A stretch of 64,000 bases of DNA from Athripsodes cinereus. Lineage: Eukaryota > Arthropoda > Insecta > Trichoptera > Leptoceridae. The stretch covers positions 3,720,001-3,784,000 of the forward strand of contig OX388306.1 of the NCBI GenBank assembly GCA_947579605.1, in the 5' to 3' direction. Shown here in pieces: positions 22,794 to 32,030 of this stretch. The position numbers were made by a program, and so were the translations under genes. Numbering within the stretch: position 1 is the stretch's first letter; the number at the start of each line of letters is the position of its first letter. Below the pieces are notes generated by a model. That model saw only the letters and a program-made list of their open reading frames with translations. It ran no database searches and was not told the origin of the DNA.

Positions 22794-24068
22794 TTAGGCT
22801 ACAACAGATTTTGGTAAATGCTCTCCTTCAGCTCTGAATCCTTTGTCATCAGCGATGTATTTGGTATGATAGGTCTGTCCATTATCAGCAATGAATGAGT
22901 ATTCTCCTTCCTTGACAAAGACTACATCTTTTCCATCGATGGTTGGCTTCAGGACACCAGATTCAGAAAGAACGGTGCCATCTCCAGTGCGGTATACAAG
23001 AGTGAATTCTCCATTATCTTTCCTGTTCTCAGTCCTTTCCAAGATTGGGATGACTTTGTGGATCGGAGCTTCTGGGGCGGCCAAAGCTCCGACAAAGAAG
23101 AAACAGGCAACCAATAACTATAAAAGACAAATTTTCATATGAAAAGATAGTACCTACTTTAATAATAAATATTGATGAAAATATTTGTAAATTATGAAGT
23201 TAAATGGGTACTTGACGCAATTAAACATAAAATGGTAACATTAGAAAGAGGAAGTGAATTAGTTACTTTACGCAAAGACCGACTTATATAGAATCTACTT
23301 CAGAAAACTGCGTATTTGGTGTTGGGAGGGAAAATTATTATTGAAAAATTGAGATTTATTTTGAAGAAAATTTACTTAGCATAAATTTTAATCTACTAGT
23401 ATATTTTTTATCATACCTTATAAACCTACTGTACATAAAATACTTATATATAATAAATGAACAAACAAAAAAGTGTTTTTCATACGTTTGTGAATATATA
23501 TTTACCAAGATAAATTTAGAAAAAATGTTATTAGAAAGAATCTCAGATTATTGAGATAAATTGAATAAATTACGATAAGTTTTTGTGAGATAAGATGTAA
23601 GATTAATTTCAACACTTGTTTGTTTGTGTTTGATTCAGTAACTTAATTTATTTATTTATATCAATATTTTTAAGTCTTTAGTTATAATAATTATAAACAA
23701 GACAATTTATTTAGAGCCGTTTTGTTTGACGAACCACCGCAAGGGCGCATTTAGTGTTTTTATTTGTTTATTGTTATAACGCAGCTTTAATATACTTTGT
23801 CATTTTAATTTAAATTAAATATTAATATATTTTAATATAACTTTTATTTAACATCGAGTGCACAAATTGTCACAAATATTTTTAAAATATATACAAAAAT
23901 TATGATTGTGGGAGTTCCTAATGTGGATATTATTAGTCACAAAATTTATTCACTAATTCATTTGTTTTTAAATTTGTAATTTTCAATTAGTTTAAGATAT
24001 AACATGAATGACAAATATGCTTACTAATTCATGATTTAATTTAGAAAAAATAAACTTACGAATTTCAT
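22794..24068 (-). CDS. RR-1 cuticle protein, two exons
   Basis: Structural chitin-binding protein of the exoskeleton, secreted by epidermis. Exon 1 is 24060-24068 (MKF, then donor GTAAGT at 24059-24054). Exon 2 is 23117-22794, after acceptor TTTTATAG and ending in TAA. The joined product is 110 residues. The first 16 or so form a signal peptide (MKF + LLVACFFFVGALAA, cleaved before APEAP). The body carries the Rebers-Riddiford RR-1 consensus: GEYSFIADNGQTYHTKYIAD, then KGFRAEGEHLP. A tiny first exon split right after two or three codons is the usual gene plan for insect CPR genes. The start is chosen because only this ATG gives signal peptide plus correct splice sites. The 942-bp intron (23118-24059) is AT-rich with no recognisable content. 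The family is certain; the exact member and life stage are not determined. Confidence 0.9.
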
Positions 24069-24156
24069 TTTAATATATTTCGTTGAACAACACAACACTG
24101 AAAATACAATATTTGAAACAAGACACTGAATGTTGATCACTACTTGAAACGTTTCT

Positions 24157-24164
24157 TATTTATA
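24157..24164 (-). promoter_or_regulatory. TATA box of the cuticle protein gene
   Basis: The minus strand reads TATAAATA at 24164-24157, about 90 bp upstream of the ATG. Initiator-like sequences follow 28-38 bp downstream (GATCAAC around 24136 and TCAGT at 24128-24124). Strong TATA boxes are common in highly and transiently expressed CPR genes. The exact start site is not determined. Confidence 0.65.
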
Positions 24165-24179
24165 CTAAAAATATTCAAC

Positions 24180-25680
24180 ATCTACTCGAAGTAGGTATCT
24201 GACTAATTGCTCTTATTAATTATTTGTCTCTACCCTCGAGAAAGGGATACTTGAATTTCTTGAAAATAAAAATGATTATATCAACAACACTGGTCATTAT
24301 TTATAGAGTGAAAATGGAAAAGTGCATTTCTTCATATTCGTAAAATATTAATTTTCTAAAAATTAACAATAAATTAATATCGAGTATAAATTTTATAAAA
24401 AAGTATTCTGAGTTTTACTAATACTTCATTTGTGCGACATAGATTTCAACATGTAATTTTACTCGTTTCAAAGGATAAACTATGTTACAGTTCCAAGACA
24501 TTTTTGTTATACAAAGTATACATTTTTTGCTCAGTATTATCTGTTAGCTGCTTTGTAAAACAAAAATTGCTTTCGTGAAATTGAGGGCGTGGTAAAAAAA
24601 ATGGGTGGAATTACGAAATCGGTAGTGAACTCATGTAACGGATAATAGAACATAGTGTACCGCATTATAAATTGATGAAGTAACGTGTCTTTACAGGACA
24701 TCGAAAAACTTACAGGAGAGAGCAGAACACATATTCCTTACCACCAAAGATAATTTTAAAATAACTATGGTTCAATTTTTGTTTTCTTTTACCATCGATT
24801 TTTTAATCTTTCTTTTTGGATTCAAATATGATTTTGAACTGATGCTTACTATAAAAATGAGTCATAATATAAAAAATACCTAAAAAATATGAAAAAAACA
24901 ATTATGGACAGTGTTGGTTTTGCATTAACACTCCACATTTGCAAAATTCTACGAACGAGACATTTGAGTGAGCGGTCAAACTGGTTTCATTAATTAATTT
25001 TATTTCGACTTGTCTTTAGAAAATAAAATTATACTCTTAATTACTCACTTCCTCTTTGCAGTAATAATATTTGACTTGGAATGTTTATTTACTGAGTTTC
25101 TCTCAAGCGTGAAGTCTTTGAAATACATTTTTTTTTTTATTTTCATAATTCATTTTAAAGTTTTATAAAAAACGCACAATTTCAAATATATTCATTTTCA
25201 AGTAGTTTTTCATTATTCTCTCAAACTCTACAATTATACTGCATGTCTTTCGAATATGGTAATCTCTTTCAAATGTGATAAGCATGCTAGTTGTCTTCTA
25301 CGTGTCAATAGAAAATAAGATATTTGGGAAGGATGAAATATCTCATCGCTGATTTGAAGATTTAAATCGTTTTATTTATAATAGGTGTAGGTATGTATTA
25401 AAAACAAGTGCCTTTTAGAAGACACATTAACATATGGAAAAAAAACCATTGGTTAAATTTTTTCTTAAAAAATTATTGAGTTGTCACTCGGTATGTACTA
25501 ACTTGAGTTTTACAATGACTTTTCAAGTCGAAACAAGGTTATTACTGAATAAAATTTTATATAAAACTGAAACCAATTGTGTTATATTATACGGGTATAA
25601 ACATGGAGTTTTACAAAATTAACGTCGACTCAATAAATATCTTCATCATCATTTGAAATCTTACTCGACCACCCCCAATA
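24180..25680. other. Non-coding stretch with two family C remnants
   Basis: Upstream flank of the cuticle gene, AT-rich. A decayed family C piece lies around 24690-24730 (TTTACAGGACATCG, then AAAAACTTACAGGAG) and another around 25318-25375 (GGATGAAATATCTCATCG, CTGATTTGAAGA). Nothing else is recognised. Confidence 0.45.
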
Positions 25681-25684
25681 TATA

Positions 25685-25850
25685 TATTTTTTTTTTAAAG
25701 ATATATCTGGGTTTTATTATAAATCCAAATATAATGAGTTACAATACATTGGAATGATCTGCAACGAGTTTTGAATTTCTTCTCCATTCCTCGATCTCTA
25801 TTCTCAGCCAGTCCTTTCAGCTCTCTGTATGAGCCAAAGTTCATGTCCCA
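25685..25850 (-). mobile_element. SINE-B tail fused to LINE 3' fragment
   Basis: A T run and ATATATCTGGGTTTTATT (SINE-B tail) to 25733 are followed by GAGTTACAATACATTGG and TCTTCTCCATTCCTCG, the 3' end of the LINE type at 10093-10215. The sequence AAATATAATGAGTTACAAT at the junction also appears at 10081-10100 as TATATAATGAGTTACAAT, marking the LINE end. Confidence 0.55.
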
Positions 25851-25854
25851 ATAT

Positions 25855-26485
25855 ATAAATGCATTCTATTCTATTCTATTCTTCTCAAGGCCATCCACTC
25901 GTTTGCGAATGATTTAGGTATATAAATGTATAATACAAGTCGTTATGTAGAACAGAAAGGATAAGTCTACAAGTAACTATACAAACATACCTTTAAACAG
26001 TCTGAAATATGAAAGTTATTACATATATATAATGAGAAAATATTAAAGCCATTACGTTATTTAGTGAGCTTGTCATAGTAACAACTGTTTTATGCTGACT
26101 AAGGCAACATTAATATTATAAACTATTGATATACCTGTATCCTAATGTGTCATTCCTTAGATGAGCTCAGCTCTTCATTAATCATCATAATATTATACCT
26201 ATCACATACCTGTGAACCTTTATGTTATCCTAATATGTTCTATCTATTCTTATACCTAGGTTGCCATGTGAAACGTGTGCTCTAATTAATTATCTGAGTA
26301 ACATGAAATAGTTTAAAAGTGTACGTCTAGAATTGGTAATTTTTATACAAGTTCCTCTGCGATATTTTATCATGCAAAAATTTAATTTTTGATTCAATAT
26401 TTTAATATATCCTTTATAATGATAATAATATTGTGTTCAAATGTAGAATCTAATATTGTTTTGTTTAATAAATGAGATATGAGAT
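25855..26485. other. Non-coding stretch, no gene recognised
   Basis: AT-rich with a short TTCTA repeat (25864-25883). Nothing else. Confidence 0.5.
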
Positions 26486-26489
26486 AATA

Positions 26490-26600
26490 ATAATAATATA
26501 CACTTTATTGTCAAATATACAAATATTTTACAAAAGGCGTACATATTACCTTGAGGCAATGTCTTCCAGTAAACCTACTACAATGTTTGAGAACTGTTTT
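26490..26600. mobile_element. LINE-like 3' tail, AGGCAATGTCTTCCAG motif
   Basis: ACTTTATTGTCAAATATAC, then ACCTTGAGGCAATGTC and TTCCAGTAAACC, is the same motif as at 4595 and 46820. It is non-coding. Confidence 0.4.
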
Positions 26601-26699
26601 ACTATAAAGTGAGTTTAGATCAAAAGATAAACAGAAAATGAAATATATAATATGAAACAAGAATACCTATATGAATATCTGAGGGTTGGAGGTCTGAGG

Positions 26700-26850
26700 A
26701 TTATTCATTTTCAATTCAGCAATGAAGTATGTCACCCAACCTAAAAGTTCCAATTTAATTGCCTAGAAAAGACAAATCGTGTTTGTTTCACGAACGTATT
26801 TTGTCCACTGGCTACCCTACTTGTATGAGTGTGTGAAACAGTGAGTATGA
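26700..26850 (+). repeat. Family C repeat, partial copy
   Basis: TTCAGCAATGAAGTATGTCA, then AGAAAAGACAAATCGTGTTT and TGGCTACCCTACTTGTATG, follows the order of family C but is diverged. It lies immediately before a near-complete copy. Confidence 0.5.
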
Positions 26851-26904
26851 TAGATATTTATCCTATATGCAACGTATGTATTTTAAATTAATGATATTTA
26901 AAAT

Positions 26905-27167
26905 AAACTGATACCCGTGGAGCACCCGGTAAAGAATTGGTCTCCCACTATTCTGCGTAAGTTTTCGAGTGTCCTGTAAAAGGCAGGTGTTCGAAAAAAA
27001 TAAGACATTTTACATCTTAAATTCAGCGTTGAGGTTTGCCACCCATCCTGAATGTCTTGATTTTATACTGGCACGAAGAGGACAGTTTGTATGTTTCTTA
27101 CATACAGCTGATCTGCTGGCTACCCCACTTGTGGGATATGCCGTGATGGTATAGTAGTAGCAGTAAT
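26905..27167 (+). repeat. Family C repeat, complete copy
   Basis: Near-identical to 15630-15890 throughout, including the CCCCACTTGTGGG hairpin and the TAGTAGCAGTA tail. Such high identity between copies 11 kb apart shows recent activity or gene conversion. Confidence 0.7.
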
Positions 27168-27169
27168 AA

Positions 27170-27555
27170 AATAAACTGGAAATTCTAAAGAAAACTTATA
27201 GGTAATGCCACCTATTTAATTTCATAATAATCAGTCTTAAGCAAGCGTTGGTGCAAAAAATACCTTCATATCTTCCTCGAGTCCCTCGTTTTAGATGTAG
27301 TACCTATGTTTATTTAAAATATTTAAGTACCTATATTGATGGTGCGTATATTTACATATAGTGCATCTTTTTACAATAATCACCACAGTTTGTTTATATA
27401 ATGTTCACATATATGATATTTTGTAATTATAGGTATAAAATATATTTTGTGTCTCAGAATTGTAAGACATTCATTGTTTTTTTTTATATAATAATGTATT
27501 TTCATGTATGTAAATATATCACACACTACTGGGACAATATTACAACTTTAAGCTT
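27170..27555. other. Non-coding stretch, no gene recognised
   Basis: AT-rich. Nothing recognised. Confidence 0.5.
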
Positions 27556-27558
27556 ATT

Positions 27559-27996
27559 ATGATCCAAGAGAAAACAGAACACTCATTGCAGCATTTCCAC
27601 CTTACTCACAAATATTATTTTGGTTGGTATAAGGAAATGTTACATCATACTTACCTCTACTTCCTCTACACTCTTGCCTTTACCCATATCAAACACAATA
27701 ATTACTTATGTGTATTTCTTATGACAGTCATGTTACGTAACATACGTACATACTTGGATGGTTCATTTTATATTCAGCAGTGCTTCAGGTGCATAAATAA
27801 ACTTTTAGTAGTTGGTATAGTCCGTAGTCAAAGATCACGTTTAACGGATTTTTTTTCAGAGTCTATGTGTAATAAAGCTTTTTCGCAGCTTCAATACATT
27901 GATCAGGGGACAAAGTATTTTGATGGCACTTTTAAAGAAGTTAAGAATGTTTATAGTTTTACTAACTTTGTTTTGGAAAAAGGAATTGATTTATAG
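27559..27996 (+). other. Unrecognised 145-codon ORF
   Basis: An ATG-initiated frame with a varied amino-acid composition and a charged C-terminal part (DQGTKYFDGTFKEVKNVYSF, then VLEKGIDL). No family is recognised. It is the least repeat-like of the anonymous ORFs, but there is no promoter, splice or homology support. It could be a chance ORF or a decayed transposon exon. Confidence 0.25.
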
Positions 27997-28044
27997 TTTC
28001 TAATCAGTATTTATTATGTAAAATTTCATACCTATTATTACTAA

Positions 28045-28290
28045 CTTACTTACTTCCGATGACCGAACAGCCCTTGCAAGGCTTTTGCCTCCAAAACAAT
28101 AGATCTCCAAGCCTTTCTATCTTGAGAAATGGACTGCCAGTCGTCTTTAGCATTGATCTAGATCTCTGTTGATTTTACCAACAATCTTTGTCTTGGTCTG
28201 CCTAACGGTCTTCTGCCCTGCCTTAGTCGTCCTTTCTTCTCCGGATCTAAAGACGTGGATAATCCATGACAATCATTTGGATCTGGATTT
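28045..28290 (-). pseudogene. LINE 3' end (relative of 17255-17520)
   Basis: On the plus strand GATGACCGAACAGCCCTTGC, CCAAGCCTTTCTATCTTG, GACTGCCAGTCGTC and GCCTAACGGTCTTCTGCC mirror the translated end at 17280-17510. It is diverged and frame-broken. Confidence 0.65.
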
Positions 28291-28294
28291 CACT

Positions 28295-28780
28295 TATGAT
28301 AAAAGATTGGTTTGTTTTTTTTTGGAGCTAATTTCTTCATTGCTTTCAATCCTCCAGGTTCCTTCTGCAATACCCGGTCGTGAGCCCAATATTTTTCTTT
28401 GAATCCGATTTTTTATTAACCTTAACAAATAAAAATATGATTTTAACTTTAACTAGTTACTGTATTCATACCGTATCGTTTTCAAATTAAAAAAGAAAAG
28501 GTCAAAAATTGTATTTCGGAATTTGTATTCTACGTGAACCATATTCAATGGTTTCGTGCTATTGTTATAAGAGAAATAAATAAATATAATAATTTAGTAT
28601 CAAAAGAAAAAAACAAATGATTAAATAGTAGGTAGGTATATGCGAAAAAAAAATATGAACGGTTAACATGTCTCATATATTTTCACTATGTTAAAAGATT
28701 TTTGATGACGTTTGCATGTTAATGGAGTTCTAATGAAGTTCTTTTGCAATTTCAATGTCTAATATTTTTATGTTTTAATA
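28295..28780. other. Non-coding stretch, no gene recognised
   Basis: AT-rich. Nothing recognised. Confidence 0.5.
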
Positions 28781-28839
28781 AATACTAGCTGGCCCGGCGA
28801 ACTTCGTACCGCCTAAGAATCAATGAACGATTTCATACA

Positions 28840-28995
28840 TACATCTTCTTCCCCTTGTCCTAGTTCGGTCGGGGGCCCATTGCCCCTAAGTATCTAACTA
28901 TATTAAAGAGATAACTGTCCACCGCTGCTTCCAGGACCTCTGGCCACTCCAAACCAAGCCTTTCAACACATGTTCGACACCTGCCCTATCTTCTG
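28840..28995 (-). pseudogene. LINE 3' end (relative of 11640-12065)
   Basis: CATACATCTTCTTCCCC, GTCGGGGGCCCATTGCCCC, CAGGACCTCTGGCCACTCC and AAACCAAGCCTTTCAACAC repeat the sequence at 11640-11760. Inserted inside the Helitron, hence younger than it. Confidence 0.65.
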
Positions 28996-29115
28996 CCCTC
29001 TCCCACTGACTTTATGAATGATTAATATTATTAATCTCTTTACAAACTCCCGTAATTGTCAAAGTGTGTCATCGAAGGTATAGTGTAAAAAAATATACCT
29101 AATTCATTTGGAACT

Positions 29116-29462
29116 TTCGCAGTTTAGCGGCCCCACCCGTTGTCGAGTACTTTTTTCCATAGAAAAAGTAATATTTTCGAAACTTGAGGAAATTGTTGCC
29201 ATATGGTGAATTATTTTTTGGTCACCAAATTTTTGGAAAATTCTTTTATAGGAAAAAAAATTCGCAACTATGAAACTTGAGCGGCCCCACCCGTTGTCGA
29301 GTAATATGTACGGAATTTTAGGAAATTAATTTTCGAAGTGGATTTTTTGCAGGCAAATTAAAATAATTCTACACATGGCAACAATTTCCTCAAGTTTCAA
29401 AAATATTACCTTTTCTATGGAAAAAAAGTACTCGACAACGGGTGGGGCCGCTAAACTGCGAA
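29116..29462. mobile_element. MITE with about 85-bp terminal inverted repeats
   Basis: TTCGCAGTTTAGCGGC at 29116 and GCCGCTAAACTGCGAA ending at 29462 begin long complementary arms (CCACCCGTTGTCGAGTAC, then TTGAGGAAATTGTTGCCAT on the left). The arms are nearly perfect. The middle holds another copy of the subterminal GCGGCCCCACCCGTTGTC at about 29282. Length 347 bp with no coding capacity. No clean target-site duplication is evident. Confidence 0.7.
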
Positions 29463-29484
29463 TGTTACATTAATTTTTTTTTAC

Positions 29485-29704
29485 ATAGACAATTCACACA
29501 CATCGAGCTAGTCCCAAACTTAGATGAATCTTGATTATGGGTACTAACGCGACGATACCCACATATACAATGCACTATATACATATATATGTAACACCCA
29601 GACCCAGGACAATTTGAAAAAGGTCATTCTTCACTTTGCCCTGTCCGGGAATCGAACCCGGGACCTCGTGACTCAAAGGAAAGAGCTCCGCGCCACACCG
29701 GCCG
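29485..29704 (-). mobile_element. SINE-A (tRNA-derived), copy nested in Helitron
   Basis: Box B complement GGAATCGAACC (29648-29658), head end CCGCGCCACACCGGCCG (to 29704) and body end AGACAATTCACACACATCGA at 29485. It has a short deletion in the box-A region compared with 14708-14946. Confidence 0.7.
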
Positions 29705-30224
29705 ACATGAACAATTTATGTTGAACAATTATACTTAACTGAGATTTGTTTATAAATTATCTGCAGTACGTAATATAATTATGTAGGTACTATTTTTTTT
29801 TCAGGTAGATTTTACCTATTCATTTAAAATTTATAAAAATTCTTTCCATGATTTTTTAAAAATTGAAATATCAGAACTACAGATGTTAATTTGTATGGAT
29901 AACGTTTTTAATTTGAGAATGTATAGAAAAATTATCATATAAATAGTCCAATCTATAAAAAAAACTTCATTGTTGATTTTGTATAATTCTCCATATTGCA
30001 TTTTTAGTTGAAATTAAAAATGTATGGCGTAAATAATTTTCTTCGTAATTTTTCTTCTCTGTCTGCAAATTTCACTACACAATCTTGCATCAGAACTACC
30101 TACATGAACACATTCTTATTTTCATCTTTAATAGCACAATTTTTGGTTCAATAATAATTTTCCATCTGCAAAAATAAAATACAATTTCAAATATAATCTG
30201 TGCACGTCCACATTTATATGACAG

Positions 30225-30238
30225 AAGATCCATCGATA
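30225..30238. repeat. Target-site duplication, left copy
   Basis: AAGATCCATCGATA, identical to 35843-35856 on the other side of the LINE. Fourteen bases without mismatch. Confidence 0.9.
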
Positions 30239-30698
30239 GTTTTTTTTCGCATCGGAGCACTGTGGAAGGCGGACGTGTCGACGATACAACATTAAGATAA
30301 AATTTTGATTTATTATAAAACATAATTACTTTGAAACTAACATAAGTTTATCATATTTTTTTCTTTTCTTTTCTTCTTAATACTAACTATACTAACAGTA
30401 CGAGTTCCGTACTTAATTATAAATTTATTTTGTTTATTTTTTCATTTTTATATCGTGAAATATAATTGTTTGTTTACCAACGGAGAGCGGCGAGCGCCTG
30501 CGTGTAGTTCGGCCTATTTAGAGGTCATTGAACCGCCGGTGCGGTTTATCCGATTAAATAAATTTTGTACGATACACATAATTTTTATATTTTTTGTTAT
30601 TTTTGCATTTTGATTGCAAATTCTGTTTGATTTTTTTCTGGATTTTTTCTTTTCTTATATTATCGTTTTATACACTGAGTTAAAATAAACTATTAAGG
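30239..30698 (+). promoter_or_regulatory. LINE 5' untranslated region with internal promoter (inferred)
   Basis: The 460-bp leader begins at GTTTTTTTTCGCATCGG directly after the duplication and includes a GC-rich block (GAGAGCGGCGAGCGCC near 30482; GAACCGCCGGTGCGG near 30530). I-type LINEs carry an internal RNA polymerase II promoter at the very 5' end. No specific core element is proven here. Confidence 0.5.
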
Positions 30699-32030
30699 AT
30701 GAATGAAGCAGAGCCCCCGGACACCGGGGGTGTTAACCGAAAACGCGGAAGATTTGAATCGATCGATGCCTGTAATCTCGCTGAAGATTCCAAAAATAAG
30801 CCAGTATCTTTAGATGATATCTCTCTGCATTCTGCGACCAACAAAGCCAATTCAAACTCTTCCAATATGTATTCCCTTACGTCTCAGTCTCCATACCTAG
30901 TAGTAGTAGAGAATGAGATGGGCGGCAAACCTATTCATCCCATGTTTATCGGGGAAATATGCGCGAAGGGAAATATAACTGGCATTGTCCCCGGAGGCGT
31001 GCGTTCGGATAGTAGAACGAAAATCGTCATTACCTTCAACTCCCCACAAAATGCAAATAACTTTCTATCGAATAAGATCATCACTGAAAATCACTTAAAA
31101 GCATTTATTCCAAACTATAAGCTATACAAACTAGGTATCGTCCGCGGTGTCCGTCTTGAACTTACAGATGAGGATATTTTGCAAAACATCGTTGTACCTT
31201 CTCCTTTTGGCAAAGTTGTCAAACTGCGTAGGCTCAACCGAAAAGTCACTACCTCTGACTCGTCAGAATGGAAACCTTCCACAACGATCTTATTAACGTT
31301 TGAGGGTCAATCTTTGCCAGAGCGCGTCTTTTTGTTTTACAATTCTTTGAGAGTTGAACAGTACATATACCCAAGCTACATGTGCCACAATTGCCTGAGG
31401 TATGGACATACTAAGGCTAGATGTACATCGACCGCCAGATGTGCAAAGTGTGGTAATACTCATTTAGAAACAGATTGTCCTTTAAAAGAATCTACACCAA
31501 ACTGCGTTAACTGCAAAGGTTCTCATGTAGCCACCAGCAATTCGTGTCCAGAATTTCTCCGACAAAAAGAAATAAAGAAGACCATGGCTGATGAAAATGT
31601 CTCCTTCTCTTACGCAGCAAAAATAATCCCAAAACGCAGTAATTTGTATAGCAATGTGACAAGAAATTCCACAAAAGTAGCTTCAGCTGACACTAAAACT
31701 ACAACTACCCCTCGGCCTTCTGCGTTTAAGCAAAACTTAGACAAAAAGATGATCGATGGCCTTCTATCTTATACAAACGGACAACCATCGAATCCCCAAA
31801 ATGGTTGTGCTTTGAATGCAAGCTCATCTTCAATCTCATCTTCAACCCCACCTACTCTTTCTTCTACCAAAAATACTCCAACAAGTACTGAACCCCATAT
31901 TATTATAAATTTGCTCGTCCAAATATTAACAATGCTGATATCCAACTCTGAGAATAAACTGAATACAGAAATTTTTCCTTCCTTAACGAATTTATTAAAT
32001 TTAATTTCAAACAATAACGGCAATGAGTAA
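30699..32030 (+). CDS. LINE ORF1, Gag-like zinc-knuckle protein
   Basis: 443-residue nucleic-acid-binding protein that would coat the element RNA. The centre has an RRM-like fold region (VIVTF-type strands around residues 100-190) and, from residue 229, three zinc knuckles: CHNCLRYGHTKARC (CX2CX4HX4C), CAKCGNTHLETDC (CX2CX3HX4C) and CVNCKGSHVATSNSC (CX2CX3HX6C). The N-terminal 60 residues are charged and low in structure. The C-terminal third is rich in serine, threonine and asparagine. Start: the first ATG of the frame, after AAGG. Its stop overlaps the ORF2 start in ATGAGTAA. Length and domain order are as in I-clade ORF1. No stop or frameshift is visible. Confidence 0.9.
   Translation: MNEAEPPDTGGVNRKRGRFESIDACNLAEDSKNKPVSLDDISLHSATNKANSNSSNMYSLTSQSPYLVVVENEMGGKPIHPMFIGEICAKGNITGIVPGGVRSDSRTKIVITFNSPQNANNFLSNKIITENHLKAFIPNYKLYKLGIVRGVRLELTDEDILQNIVVPSPFGKVVKLRRLNRKVTTSDSSEWKPSTTILLTFEGQSLPERVFLFYNSLRVEQYIYPSYMCHNCLRYGHTKARCTSTARCAKCGNTHLETDCPLKESTPNCVNCKGSHVATSNSCPEFLRQKEIKKTMADENVSFSYAAKIIPKRSNLYSNVTRNSTKVASADTKTTTTPRPSAFKQNLDKKMIDGLLSYTNGQPSNPQNGCALNASSSSISSSTPPTLSSTKNTPTSTEPHIIINLLVQILTMLISNSENKLNTEIFPSLTNLLNLISNNNGNE

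Larger units (their letters stand above)
28785..30080 (-). mobile_element. Helitron 3' part with nested insertions
   Basis: The plus strand starts CTAGCTGGCCCGGCG, AACTTCGTACCGCC. Reversed this is the Helitron 3' terminus: a GGCG...CGCC hairpin, then CTAG, with T next to it. Non-autonomous body sequence follows, with TTACAAACTCCCGTAATTG (near 29040), TGAACAATTATACTTAACTG and AAAAATGTATGGCGTAAATA (near 30018). Body sequence matches 56660-57337. A LINE tail, a 347-bp MITE and a SINE-A are inserted inside. The 5' end is missing: sequence around 30075 does not continue into the TC terminus. It carries no Rep/helicase. Confidence 0.7.
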
